DNA from: Adineta ricciae
Lineage: Eukaryota; Rotifera; Eurotatoria; Adinetida; Adinetidae
DNA: 64,000 nt
Assembly: GCA_905250025.1 (NCBI GenBank)
Contig: CAJNOJ010000046.1
Location: forward strand, 372,001 to 436,000
Reading direction: 5' to 3'
A program made the translations under genes and the position numbers. The notes beneath the pieces were generated by a model, which ran no database searches, was not told the origin of the DNA, and saw only the letters and a list, made by a program, of their open reading frames with translations. This document shows, in pieces, positions 36,176 through 47,960 of the stretch. Within the stretch, counting starts at the first letter, position 1; every line of letters begins with the position of its first letter.

Positions 36176-39100
36176 TCAAAGAAGATACTTTTTATTCATA
36201 AACGAATTGATACTCGGAAGTGTATTTGTTTCGATTAGATCATCATCGTATTGGAAAACGTTGGTTGCCGGAGGTGAGATTATATCTTCTTGTTTGAATA
36301 ATGAATTCGTTAAATTTATCGAATTACTGATTGATGGAAGGACACTTCGCATCTGATAAGTTAAGATATCGACGTTGATGTCCTGTAAATCTTGTGGATG
36401 TCTTTTGACAGTTAATGATTGTTCGGACTAGGATGAAAAATTTTGAATGGATATCGAGAGAGAAAAAGAAGTTTGTGGAGTTACAAATGATGATGGTTCG
36501 ATTAGAGAATTCGATTCTGATTGTTGAACAATGATTTCATCCGTTTTCGCTTGTTGAAGTTTCTTCGGTGGCCGACCGACAGGTCGTTTTGGTCCATTTG
36601 GAGTGACCGATGAAGTTCGCCGACGCGTTGCTTTACTATTTATCAATGATGCATTCGAATTATCATCATTCGACGACCATGTTTGAGGACAATTGTACGA
36701 AATAAGATTTGAAGAATCTGAATACGAGAGAAAACAACAACGATCGACTTCACTACCGCTAATTATTACCATATGTAAACGATGAGTCATGTGCTGCGAA
36801 TTGTACATAGGCGGAGTCAGTTATTTGTGGAAGAAAATTCATCGATGATGTATTGCCAACTTAAATAGAACAAAATGGTCCAAATAAAGCAAATACAGTC
36901 AATGATGAATGACAACAAAACAGGATATACTTACATCCAATTGATGGAACAAGAATACTTTTATGTTGATTGTCAATGTCATTCTGCTTTGAATATTTCC
37001 GTTTTTCTATAACAGAATAATAATTTAATATACCTATATTCATTGTGCGTCATGTTTCTGTTACTTGTGTCTGGCATATAGAATGGCGAATGTTGAGTAT
37101 TCAATGAATTTTCACTACTGGTCGGATGTTGCATGTCGTCATCTGAATTGGAGTTTATTTTGAAACAGTTAAGTAACTATACGACTAACCTCCTCCAGCA
37201 GTGTTGGAATACACACCTGTGACTGTGACACCGGAACTACTACGCCCGTTCATGTCTAATGCGCTTTTCAAGCCGAGTAAACCATTCCGTGGATCGAATC
37301 TAGGTATTGTACAGTTGAGAAAAAGATTTCGTTTGAAATGATCGAATAGTGAATGTTTCGAATTCGATTTGGTATTTTCTGAATTGATAAAATCCACTAC
37401 ATCTTTAATGTCAAGGTGAAATATTCACTCGTTTAAATGCTAATCGAAATGCTTACTTTCCGCATGGTGAATAATCTCTGTTCGAGGCCCGATGTATTGA
37501 AAAGCAGGTCGAGGCCCACGATAACTTGGATCTGTTACTTTAGTTATCAAATTGATTGTTGATAGAACATTCGCAATATCATATAGACGGCGAACTTTTG
37601 CTGAAAAACAATCAAAGATGAGAGTTCAGTAGTTGAATAGAATGAATTTCGAATAAACTGATAAATATGCAAAAAAAAAGAAATGAAATCGAGCTCGTCC
37701 TATGATTACTCTTGTAGCGACCGAATTCGGTTATTTCGTTTTTCGAGTCACCCAGCAAAACTTTAGCCGCAAAGATGATATTCACAATGCGATCCTTTTT
37801 ACATAACGGTAAAATATGATGTTTCACAAAGAACTTTCATACAAATGACTTACATCGGAGGTAAGAAAAAGCATGAGAAATTTCTGTGCCATTATTCCGA
37901 GTGCTTTTTCTTCACGAGCAACTAATGAGAGAGGAAAGATAGATCAATTCTGGAAGTAAGAGAACAGGTTCTTACCTTCGTCGTTTTCCGAAGATGAAAC
38001 ATTTTTGCCAGTCGAAACGATCTGAATACATTTCAGGGCTTCATTTTGCGTACCTTGACCTGTATTCAGTTGGCCAGAAAGAACCATTTGATCGATTTGT
38101 TCACGAATCGAACGAGCAAATTCAACAAAACCAGATTTATATGCCAATGTCTAACACGAAGAAAACCTTACGCATCTCGGAATGATTTCAGATGTATCTA
38201 ACCTTAAGTTTTGACAGTGTGTGACCAAGATTGCCGAGTCCATGCCATTGATATTGATTTTTTGCTATTCGACTCATGGTTTCGACGGATTCCAGTACGT
38301 TAACGATATCATAAATACGTCGTCGTTTTGTTTCTAAATCTTTCTATGCAAAACTTGACATTCTTTTCCATCGAATTCTTACCGAGCACTCGAGCCATTT
38401 TATCCAAACAGATAACAATCATTTCGCCCTATGGAGTTCATTTCGGAAAAGAGAAAACGAACGTTTTCAATAAGAAACTAATCGAACACATGTTTGCAAA
38501 CAAGAAAATTCTACTTACAGGATGAACGTTTGGTGGATACATTGAAATAAATCTAGACGAAATGTACACGACAAAAAAACATTCTGATATTGAATGTAGC
38601 TATTCAATCCTACCTCTGACAGAGTAAACCAAGTGACTTATCTTTTCTTGAGTGTCCATTGTTATTATTATCGATTGATTTACTCATTTGATCTTGTATG
38701 GATGAATTGGAAATCTCGATATCACTGGTTGATAAATGATAACTTGCATTTGATTGATGGTCGTATGGTGAGGAGTGTACTGGTAAATAATAACCGGTTG
38801 GCGTGATGATTTGATTTGGTTGCCAGAATTGATTATGATCCATGATGGAATCGAACATCGGATGAGATGCATCGATCAATGAGCAATTATTCACGAGATC
38901 ATCTTCATTTTTGACTTGCACGTTGTCGAGTCCATCTGAGAGGAAAACAGTGAAAGAAATGGTTGTATTTAATGAGGATTTACCGATCGGATTTCTTCCG
39001 TCGACACTCGGAGTGATTGTAATGTCCTGTTCTAATTCATTGACAATCTTCTTCATGCGCTTTTTTCGTTCCTTTTTCACTGACGTTGCTTGCTGTTGCT

Positions 39101-39263
39101 GTGATTGATTATCTGCTGATTCAACATTCGAACTACGCAGTTTTCGTCGATGAGATAAGTCTTGTTGTTGCTGTTGCTTTCGATTTGACTTTTTCATCGA
39201 TGAGTCGCCTGTTGTTCTTATCGTTCGTCGGTGGCTGGCAACGACAGTTTGATTCACAATCAT
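36176..39263 (-). CDS. E2F7/8: Atypical E2F transcription factor (E2F7/E2F8 type)
   Basis: Fifteen exons: 39263-38984, 38935-38614, 38552-38519, 38428-38383, 38333-38203, 38150-37976, 37921-37854, 37794-37710, 37600-37457, 37402-37190, 37142-37065, 37006-36935, 36859-36770, 36717-36485 and 36427-36176, in all 740 residues. Two winged-helix DNA-binding domains are present and no DP-dimerisation leucine zipper. DBD1 starts at [13 protein letters not shown] (residue 190) with [13 protein letters not shown] (231-243). DBD2 starts near 330 ([13 protein letters not shown]) with [10 protein letters not shown] (384-393). This is the E2F7/8 design, which represses G1/S genes without DP. The head is Gln/Lys-rich; the tail has GRPPKK, an AT-hook-like element. 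The first intron (38983-38936, 48 bp) is frame-neutral and stop-free, so it may be retained. The acceptor at 37796-37795 lacks a good pyrimidine tract. Confidence 0.93.
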
Positions 39264-40059
39264 TGATTCGATAAAATCTGCAACGAAAAGGTCTACGTTT
39301 TGCTTTCAAAGTTCATTTTTTTCGTTTTCTTTTCGTCTTGTTGTTGTTTATTTATCGCTTTGCAACGAGATCGGCGCCACACAAGGAGAAAATATTGACT
39401 GATTGGCGCATTCCTCAGTCTGTATCATCCCCGCCAAACAAACTTACCAGTTGATGCTTTGTAGAATTCGAAGAATATGTCGATGAGCAACAGTCAACTG
39501 GAAGACGAGATCGTACACAAGACAAACACTGAACAAATGACTAATGAATAATGACACACATGCAGTCAGTCAGTCAGTCAGTAATCAGAATATTGTCTCA
39601 TTAACTGATCAAGACAAGAGCACGTGTATAGAATGTGAAGAAGAGAAAAGCAAGTTGATTATTAGATTGGAGAGAGAAGAATGTTACGAAAAACTTGTCA
39701 TTTTTTTTTCGTGCTTGACAACAGAAGAGAGAAAAAAAGATTATCTATATAGTTTATCAGTGATTATTACGATCCATTAGATGTATTTCTGAAATACTCA
39801 TGTATATTTTCAATTTATCGAAATAGAGGAAAATTTCCTAACAAAGCATCGCCACGTGTACGACGCGTATAATTTCTGAATATATTCATGATTGTTTGGC
39901 TAGTGTGAGGAGAAAAACAAGATGCGTTTCTTTTTTTTTTTCGACTGATCGGATGATCTTTGTTTTATCTTATCTTATAAATGAAAGGAGAGGGACAGAT
40001 AAAGATCATTTAAATTCTACAAAAAGAAAAGGATCAAGGAGAAAAGTTTTAAAACGAAT
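39264..40059. other. Intergenic region with a (CAGT)n repeat
   Basis: E2F promoter side. A tetranucleotide (CAGT)5 lies at about 39562-39583. A CAG acceptor just upstream of the E2F ATG at about 39279 hints at a 5' UTR intron. No supported coding exon. Confidence 0.4.
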
Positions 40060-40684
40060 TCATTGAAGTTGAGTTTTGCTTGCCGCAACATTTTGTGCTG
40101 CTGCTGTTGCAGTTGTAGAAGGTTTCCAACTCTGTATTTTAGGTGGAACTGTCGAATAGGGAACATATATTTGACTTGTACCAGTTCGATTTTCTATATG
40201 ATCGATCATCCATGAATGTTTTCTCAGTGGTTTTATCGTTGGTGGTTCATCGGTGATGTACTGTAACCAACGATGCCTGCAAACATAACGAAACTGTGAA
40301 ACGAATTTCGATCAGAGAAATCATTACCATTCAGGTGGAACTTGACTTGCGTCGTAATCAAGACCAACACGATCAGCATATTCAACCCAACGACTGCGAC
40401 CTAGATGATCATGTTTTAGCATAAAAGCAAAAAGAAACTTTGCTCAAGATCTTACAAACAAAATAGCGTGTATTTTGATAGTAGCGGTTTCCGTATTTAT
40501 CGGCACCAATAAATTGCCCAGTTTTCAAATCATCATAACTAATCATCGATACTTCAGAAACGAAGTACACGAAACGAAAAGAAAAATCTTACCGATAGAG
40601 GGCTAGAAAAGTGTTCTTAAGGCCGCCATAGTGACGTGTGATTTTGAACCATTCGCGAATTTTAGGTAGAATTCCTTCTCCCAT
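40060..40684 (-). CDS. NDUFA12: NADH dehydrogenase 1 alpha subcomplex subunit 12 (complex I)
   Basis: Exons 40684-40593, 40538-40456, 40400-40328 and 40276-40060 give 154 residues (human about 145). Matching segments are HYGGLKNTFLALYR near the start, TGQFIGADKYGNRYYQN, RSRWVEYAD, the invariant QVPPEWHRWLQYITDEPPT and KPL, and a tail with YVPYST and IQSWKP. It is an accessory subunit of mitochondrial complex I at the peripheral arm. It lies 124 bp downstream of the HDAC stop on the same strand. The C-terminus adds an Ala-rich stretch not usual in the family. The GGCRSRW area uses a Cys where vertebrates have Gly at the exon 2/3 junction, so that splice is slightly less sure. Confidence 0.93.
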
Positions 40685-40741
40685 TATCTACAAGAAAACT
40701 AATGATTTATACAAAAAAAGGACAGTGACGGAAGAATTTCA

Positions 40742-40747
40742 TTTATT
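40742..40747 (-). terminator. Possible poly(A) signal of the HDAC gene
   Basis: AATAAA on the minus strand 62 bp beyond the HDAC stop at 40809 and 58 bp before the NDUFA12 start. Confidence 0.45.
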
Positions 40748-40808
40748 CATCATCGCAATTGCTACTCTCAAAATTACAGGACATATAAATATTGAAAAAG
40801 AACAAAAA

Positions 40809-43800
40809 TTAATTTTGAATTTTTGCTGTTTTTTCCAAATCTTTTGCCAAATCATCAATTGAATTTTCATCTAAAGAACAAATTACATGTAATTTATATA
40901 GTTTTTCTTTTGAAAACGTTTTACCTGGACTAGGAACAGTGTACAACGATGTCCAGAATGGTTTATGGATGTCTTTAATCATTTGAATAGTGCGAACAGA
41001 CCTTAAAAAAAGAACGAAATCGTTTTCAACTACTTGTTTATATAACAAGATTACATACACAACATCCTGAGGATATTTAGCAGACTTTTCTGAACAGCGA
41101 GCTGGTACATCGCCAAGAAGTGCAGCTACACAAGCTGAACCACAAATATTCAGTTGGCGTAAACAATAACCACCCTAAGATAAAGCAAAATGTTTCGATC
41201 GGATCAGTTCAATCGCATTTGAATACGAACTTCAAGTACTTCCAAAACACGACCATTTGCTAATGAAAGTAACATATGCGTCATATGAGAATACGCACAT
41301 GCGGATAATTTTCCCCAGCCCTGAAATATTTCATTTACTCGTTCAAAGCTCAAAATGAAATTAGAAACTTACGATTCGATCACCTTCAGCAGCATCAAAA
41401 CCAGCACAAACTAATACAAATTCAGGATTATACTTTAAAAAAAAGACAAACAAAAGTTCCTTTTGTTAATTTCCAAACGTGACCCACTTCATAAGCAACT
41501 GGTAAAACAACATGATGGAATGCATTGATATAATCCGCATCAACTGCCGGTGGATCCTAACAGAAGAAAAGAATGTTGCAGTTAAAACTTTCCTCTGGTA
41601 AGATCATTTCAACTTACGAAATCTAACCATCCAAGATTGATATTGAATCCAAGTCCTTTGTCTTTGCCGCTGTCGTTCGGATGACCTTCGTTAGGTGGAA
41701 AAGCATCGGCACAATGTAAAGAAATATACAACACTCTAAAACGGCATCATGCGGTCAATTTCCATTTGAGAGAAAGTTGATCTTACCCTGGATCTTCATA
41801 AAAAACGTCCTAAAACAAAAAGACAGTCCTACCCATGAAAATTCAACAAGTCGTTTACCTTTACGCCATCACCCATATGATAATCGAAATCAACGATCAA
41901 AATTCTGTAGAAAAAGGATCGAGACTGAATTTTTCATAGAACTATTTTATATTCAATCGACATACCGTTGTAGATTATAATTCTTTTGCAAATATCTTGC
42001 ACAAATTGCGACGTTATTAAAGTAACAAAATCCGTAATCCAAACCTGAGTGTGCATGATGACCAGGTGGTCGAATAATAGCAAAACCATTGCGTCCCTAA
42101 ATATACCACTAAACACATCATAACAGTTTGAACTATTTTATACTTGATTATTCATAATTGCATCAACCATGTTTAAACAGGAACCAGCGGCGAGAAGAGC
42201 ATTATCGAATAGTTCCTAAATGATATGGCAATAGATTGTGTTTCAGTAAGGATAAGAATAGATGTGAATTACATTGGTGTATTCGACGGAACGAACTTTT
42301 CCTTCACGCGTCTGCAATTCTCGTCTGGTTGCTGTTTTGGTCGTTTCCAAATCATCATAGAAATCTCGATTATGTACAAGTAAAATTTCTTCTTTTGTTG
42401 CCATACGACTTGGAATCATGGTACAACGTTTATCGAGACCACGACTTTTCAGGCCTTTCCAGATAGCTACAATCCGGCCAGGTCGTTCGCAATGATTGCT
42501 ATAGAATTAGTCACACATGGTTCTCTCCATTCAAAAAGGTTCTTTTTAACCTACTTTACAGAAAATTTTCTCATTAATTCATCATAAACGAGAAGTGTTG
42601 CTCTAGAAATATGAAAGCATAGGTATTTCATTGAGTGATATCTCTGTTTTACCCTCTTTCCAATGGTCTGACATGCGGTGTCATTTCTAACACATGTTTG
42701 ACCATCTCAGCGACGCGTTGTTTTTCTTGGTCTGTTCGTTGGACGAGCGTTGGAGTTAAATCATATTTTGTAGGTCGATTTTGATTATCAAACATAGGAT
42801 TCAATGATCTAAAGCACATCATACCAATCAATCAATCAACGAGCATAACAAAGAATTCTTTGTACTGACTGTTTTTGCTTTGCTTCCTTAATCCAAACTT
42901 CACTTCCTTCCGTTGAATCAATTCGTATTGATTGCCAGTAGTCTTTCAAAACATTTTTACAACAGGCGACCGTTTTTTTCACTCTATATGAAATGAGGTT
43001 TCAGTTTACAGAGCACAAGTGATTTCAGTTCAAATCTCGTACATTAGATCAGGATTTGTACACGCTTGTAGTGGAGGGCATGGGTCACCAAGCAAGGATC
43101 GCAGTGTCCATGCAGCACTTTCAGCTAAGGTTTCAAGGCAATAACCACCCTACCAATATGAGATTATGAGCATTTTGAAGTTTTTCTGTACGTAGCTTAC
43201 CTCGAGAAGCACCATTACTTTTCCATCCGCTAAACCTTTCAAATAATGTGTTAAATGTGCGAATACTTCAGGTGTAATATTCATTTCCCCCTACGATTTT
43301 TACGAATATAGACAATAGCAATTATTCTAGAAGAATTATCTTACTTCTGGACAACCTAATGCTACATCATATCCAGCAGAAACAAGCACCAAATCAGGAT
43401 CGTACTAACAGAAAGAAATGTATTTCATTCACATCGATGACTTCAATCGTTTGGCTCTTACTTCATAAGCAATTGGAAGAATAATATTAAAAAATATGTA
43501 CAGATAATCGGCATTTTTCAATCCGGTCTAAATATTCTCTTCTGTAATGTTTACTACTCGATACAAATACATTTCTCTTACTTTATTCAATGGTATATTC
43601 ACATTGTACCCTCGTCCATCACCGTCACCAATGTGATCAAAATCTGATTCAGCCAATTGTGGCCAAAACTTACCATAATCATATCGATGTGTCGAGATGT
43701 ACAACACTCTATAATCAAATGTATATTTCCCTTGTCTCTCACATCACTTGTTGTTCTTACTTATTCGTGTCATAAAAAGCATATTGTGTACCTTGACCAT

Positions 43801-44550
43801 GATGTACATCCCAATCAAGAATTAAAACTCTAATCAATACAAGAAACAGATATTCGTATTCATCTACCGATCAAGTTTATACCTTTGTAAATTATATTTT
43901 TCGATAGCAGTTTTCGCCGTTATAACAACGTTGTTAAATAAACAAAAACCATTCATTTCATTTGCCATTGCATGATGACCAGGCGGACGAACCATAGCAA
44001 AACCATTACGACACTGTCAATCGAACACGAAAACAAAAGTTAGATCGAAAACGAAGAATCAATTTACCTGATCTGTCATAATACTATCTAACAGGTTGAG
44101 TGAACCACCAATTGCTAATTTAGCAGCTTCAAATGAATACTAAAGATAAACGAAATCAGTTTGGTTATCCTCTATTGGAAATTTTGTCCTTACTTCGTTC
44201 ATGTACACATCATCATATGATTGGCAGAATTCTTTCAATTGTTCGATGTTTTTAACCGGTGCACTCGATATGTTTTGCAAAAGATTTTTATTATGATATA
44301 GTAGAATATCGTCATCCGACGCCTTTGTTGACTAAATGAGATGTAGATGTGTTTAGGAACATAACTGAGAAATCGTCAAGCAAACCTTCACAAAATGACA
44401 ACGATCAAATAAATTCAATTCTCGACAGCGATCAAGGATCGATGATAAACGACGAGGATTTTCATGATGTTCTTTTGACCATGGACACTCATGCTTAAGC
44501 ATCAGGTCATCATAGGTATAACCTGTAAGAAATTTCGGTTGGACACTCAT
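40809..44550 (-). CDS. HDAC6-like: Class IIb histone deacetylase with two catalytic domains (HDAC6/10-like)
   Basis: Twenty-five exons: 44550-44386, 44331-44194, 44139-44068, 44013-43883, 43829-43761, 43708-43582, 43527-43462, 43404-43345, 43290-43201, 43149-43043, 42983-42870, 42808-42653, 42602-42555, 42498-42273, 42215-42144, 42096-41966, 41904-41859, 41809-41787, 41735-41618, 41556-41488, 41432-41373, 41320-41231, 41174-41059, 41001-40925 and 40870-40809, in all 810 residues. Domain 1 has RPPGHHA (His138/139), DWDVHHG (Asp176, His178), AGYD (Asp269) and GGY (Tyr309). Domain 2 has RPPGHHA (560/561), DFDYHMG (Asp598, His600), AGFD (Asp689) and GGY (Tyr729). All zinc ligands and catalytic residues are kept in both domains. 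HDAC6 proteins deacetylate tubulin and other cytoplasmic targets. The C-terminal ubiquitin-binding zinc finger of vertebrate HDAC6 is absent. One exon is 23 nt. Confidence 0.95.
41787..41809 (-). other. 23-nt microexon in the second HDAC domain
   Basis: Flanked by TTTTAG (acceptor 41811-41810) and GTAAG (donor 41786-41785). It encodes DVFYEDP plus two bases of a Gly codon, directly after the [11 protein letters not shown] metal-binding segment. Confidence 0.8.
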
Positions 44551-45338
44551 TCAGTAAAAAATAATAATAATCTAAAGAGACGAAATTTGATGTAGAAGAT
44601 CTATGCATGCTTATTTTAATTACATTAGATCAATAAGAGTTTCACGATGTTTACAAAGCTTTTTCGGGAATAATGAATTCAATTTCGGTCAAAATGTTTG
44701 CTGAAAAACAACAGAAAACTATAATACGTTTGTAAAAAATATGGAAGAAAGGATACGAAATAAACTTATTGCATTGGTTACATTTGCGAGTCCTGACAGT
44801 TTTTCAAACAACAGATGTCGCTCATTGTCGATATTCACAGCAACTGACGAATATCTTCTGTGTAAATATAGATTTTGATATCGAATTCTAAAGTTGATGT
44901 TTAGACAAATCCATCAATTAGGATATATTAAATTTTGTAATAGTGTTATACATGGTCATATTAACTCGTAATCAAGAATACTCTGATGAAATCTAAGTAA
45001 AATTTCTGGTGTTTAGTAAAAGACAGTGATGATCACTTGAAGTTGAATATGAAATTGATGTAAGATGACTTTATGATATGGGAATGATCATCTGTTGCTC
45101 CATTGATTTTGTTCTAGCTTTGTAACATCATAGAAGTTCGTCTTGGAATCCAGACGATAGATGGAGTGTGAAAATACTCGTATCGTTATTATAGTGTACT
45201 AACAAACCAGAATGTTTTACCTTTCGTCAAAAGATAGTTAATAAAGACTGGACTGATAAGTCTAAGCGAAAGCAAAAGGGATCGAATTTCTTTGAGTTAA
45301 GTTTATCTCATCCGATCGCAAACTCAAGTCCTGGAAAC
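44551..45338. other. Divergent intergenic region, HDAC and oxidoreductase promoters
   Basis: Non-coding gap of about 790 bp between two genes transcribed away from each other. No clear core element and no exon seen. Confidence 0.4.
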
Positions 45339-46897
45339 ATGACCAACGCAACATCAAAATCTCGCGTCGATGTGCTTATGATCGGTTCCGGTGAATACAC
45401 CACCGGTTATGTGCATGGTGCAGCAAGTAAATCGGATAAGAGCAAAGGAGGTAGACATAAAAATAATGAGTGAACACGACTTGTTTTTACTTATACGAGA
45501 GGTATTTAGTTGTGGCATTAACACTGATTGATCTTCGCCGTCGAGAAAAAACGGGTCGTTTGGGTATTTGTGGAACGAACGGCAAGAAATTCCCCGAAAT
45601 ACGAAAATATATGCAGCAAGCAATTGGCGAAGCGTATAAAGATATGGATTTGACTATGGACTGGTGGTAGGTATCTATCTATCGCTAGAAGAACTATCAA
45701 TTGAATTTTGATGATACAAATTTATTGCTATGTCTAGGCCAGGTGATGATACAGTTGATAGCAAAGCATATATTCAAGCTCTTGATGCGTTTAAACCGGG
45801 TGACGCTTGCGTTATTTTCACTCCTGATGATACACATTTTGATATGGCCTTAGAAGCTATTCGACGTGGTATTCATGTTATGATTACAAAACCAGCAGTG
45901 AAAACATTAGCTGAACATCGGCAGTTATATGAAGAGGCGAAAAAGAAGAATGTTCTTGTCACAATCGAAGGTTTATATATGAACATTTGACATTTATTTA
46001 GTATTTACTTGAACTATTTAGTCCATAAACGTTTCGATCCTATGTATTCCGATGCTCGAGATCGCATCCGTGAAAGTCTTGGCGATTTTTCATATTTCTA
46101 TTCATTTATGTCTCAACCCAAATTCCAACTGGATACATTTCGATCATGTACACTTCGTATTTCTTGTATCTAATCCTGCGACCATAAATTTTTCTTCCAG
46201 GGGCTGGAATATCTTCGGATATATCCTATTATCTCAACAGCCATCATATCGATTTTCATATGTGGTCATTATATGGTCGAGCGCGTCCAGTGCGTATCAG
46301 CGCCATGGGTTCAACAGGCGTGGCTAAATCGCAATACAACATCGACACAGAAGACATCATCACTCTGACTGTGCAATGGATAAATTTATCATCGAAAACA
46401 ATCGGTACAGCTGTGTATACATCATCATGGATAAGTGCGAAATCGGATACACATACACAACAGAAGTTCTTCTACGTTGGTCATCATGGAGAAGTCAACA
46501 TCGATCAAGCACATCGAGGATATACACTCGCATCGGATACAAATGGATATTTAAGTATCAACCCATTGTACATGAAATTGGTTCCAACTGATGGTAAATA
46601 AAAACCTAATTCTTGCTTGTTTGTTAAGTTCTTCTACATACAGGTTACTTCTCTGGACAACTTGGCTATGGTTATCGAAGCTTCGAAGCATTCATCGACG
46701 CAGTTGCTGATTTGAATGACAAGAGAATTGAAATTGATACATGTGATAGAAAATTGCCAACAATTGGCACAACACTGCAAGAAACAGCTATATTAGAAGC
46801 AGGTCGTATTAGTTTAGATAACCAATCTGCAATGGTTGAGATCATCTATGAGAATGAAACATCGGTGATTCCAACTGAATTGAAGCTCCTCAAATGA
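45339..46897 (+). CDS. Gfo/Idh/MocA-family NAD(P)-dependent oxidoreductase
   Basis: Six exons, 45339-45450, 45510-45666, 45738-45970, 46022-46147, 46201-46593 and 46644-46897, give 424 residues. The Rossmann fold opens with [16 protein letters not shown] (residues 11-26), then [43 protein letters not shown] with the EKP-like Lys-Pro of the family, and HKRFDPMY. The substrate-binding half has [19 protein letters not shown]. From memory these motifs are very like fungal and bacterial sugar-type dehydrogenases of this family. It probably oxidises a sugar or polyol in the cytosol; the substrate is unknown. The gene has normal host introns and an AATAAA after the stop, so it is domesticated. Horizontal origin is an inference, though such genes are common in bdelloids. 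Confidence 0.9.
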
Positions 46898-47005
46898 TGA
46901 TTTGATAGTACCATCGAGTGAATATTTATTTTGAAAATTTCGAAATGATTTGATTGAATTATTTAACTTGATTGGTCATTCTTTTAGTTTTTATCCGTAT
47001 GACTT

Positions 47006-47011
47006 AATAAA
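47006..47011 (+). terminator. Poly(A) signal of the oxidoreductase gene
   Basis: AATAAA 109 bp after the stop at 46897, just before the convergent GPCR stop at 47034. Confidence 0.5.
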
Positions 47012-47033
47012 AGTAGATGCAATGGTGAATAGA

Positions 47034-47960
47034 TTAAGATTTATTTCGTAATCTTCTATTCTGGTTATGCTGAGAAACTTTCATATCACGCAATTTCATA
47101 TGAACTACTTGTCTTCGTGCGAGAATACTCGATAAACGCGAGTCAAATTTGATTAAAACAAGACTTAATACACAAAAGGCGAAGGATGGCGTGATCCATT
47201 GGATTCGGTACGTTAACGGATGAATGCTCCCACGGTGAACTTGACCATACACGAGTAAAACCATTGACGGAATACCTAAAAGCCAGAGAATACTGACTAT
47301 AAACATGGTTCGTTGAATAGTGAGAAAATCTCGTCGTGTTCGACGCTGAGTTGCCATTATCAATCGATGATAATGAATATAGGACGAAATTCGAATGTAA
47401 ATTACAGCGATCACAGTAGATGGGAACCCATAAGCAATAATACTTGCGAGAAGAACAGGCTTTAGGGTATTAAATGGTATACTACAATAGTATTCACTGG
47501 GCAAATATTCAATTTTGACGAACCAAACGAACGTAAATGAAAGCAACCATTTAAAAATAACGAAAATGAATTGAATATGGTATTGTTGAAAAAATTGCTT
47601 TTGGCGATGGACAATTCGACAAAGACGAAAAAAGGCGAGTAAACAAAAAGCACCAAAAATCGCTGAGAGTAATGCAAGTACAACTGATCCGCGAATTTGA
47701 CACATTAGAGAATCATTTAGGCCATCTGCAAACATCTGTACATCACCGCGAAGTGCATCAATGTACAACGACCCACTTGCTAAACTGTAAGCTAGAATAG
47801 CAACATACGTATTCGTACATAGCAAAAGGTGAACATCCTTTCGAAGGGCAACACGACAGACAAGCGTGATCAATATGACTAGACATATAAATGAAGTAAT
47901 AAAAGTGTTGATAAGAGTGACTGTATTGAGAATAACAGCTGATGCTGTGGTGTTTGTCAT
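47034..47960 (-). CDS. Orphan rhodopsin-like GPCR, intronless body
   Basis: One exon of 308 residues from the Met at 47960. A TTTCTTAG acceptor lies just upstream, so a 5' exon may exist. An NTT sequon precedes TM1. Seven hydrophobic segments are visible. TM3 ends in FFRLCRIVH, a degenerate DRY region. TM5 ends near YIRISSYIHYH, and TM6 carries WLLGIPSMVLLVY in place of the usual FxxCWxP. TM7 lacks NPxxY and ends in LSLVLIKFDSR. A basic tail follows. The shape matches the large divergent orphan receptor sets of lophotrochozoans and rotifers. The ligand is unknown. Confidence 0.8.
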   Translation of the reverse strand: MTNTTASAVILNTVTLINTFITSFICLVILITLVCRVALRKDVHLLLCTNTYVAILAYSLASGSLYIDALRGDVQMFADGLNDSLMCQIRGSVVLALLSAIFGAFCLLAFFRLCRIVHRQKQFFQQYHIQFIFVIFKWLLSFTFVWFVKIEYLPSEYYCSIPFNTLKPVLLASIIAYGFPSTVIAVIYIRISSYIHYHRLIMATQRRTRRDFLTIQRTMFIVSILWLLGIPSMVLLVYGQVHRGSIHPLTYRIQWITPSFAFCVLSLVLIKFDSRLSSILARRQVVHMKLRDMKVSQHNQNRRLRNKS

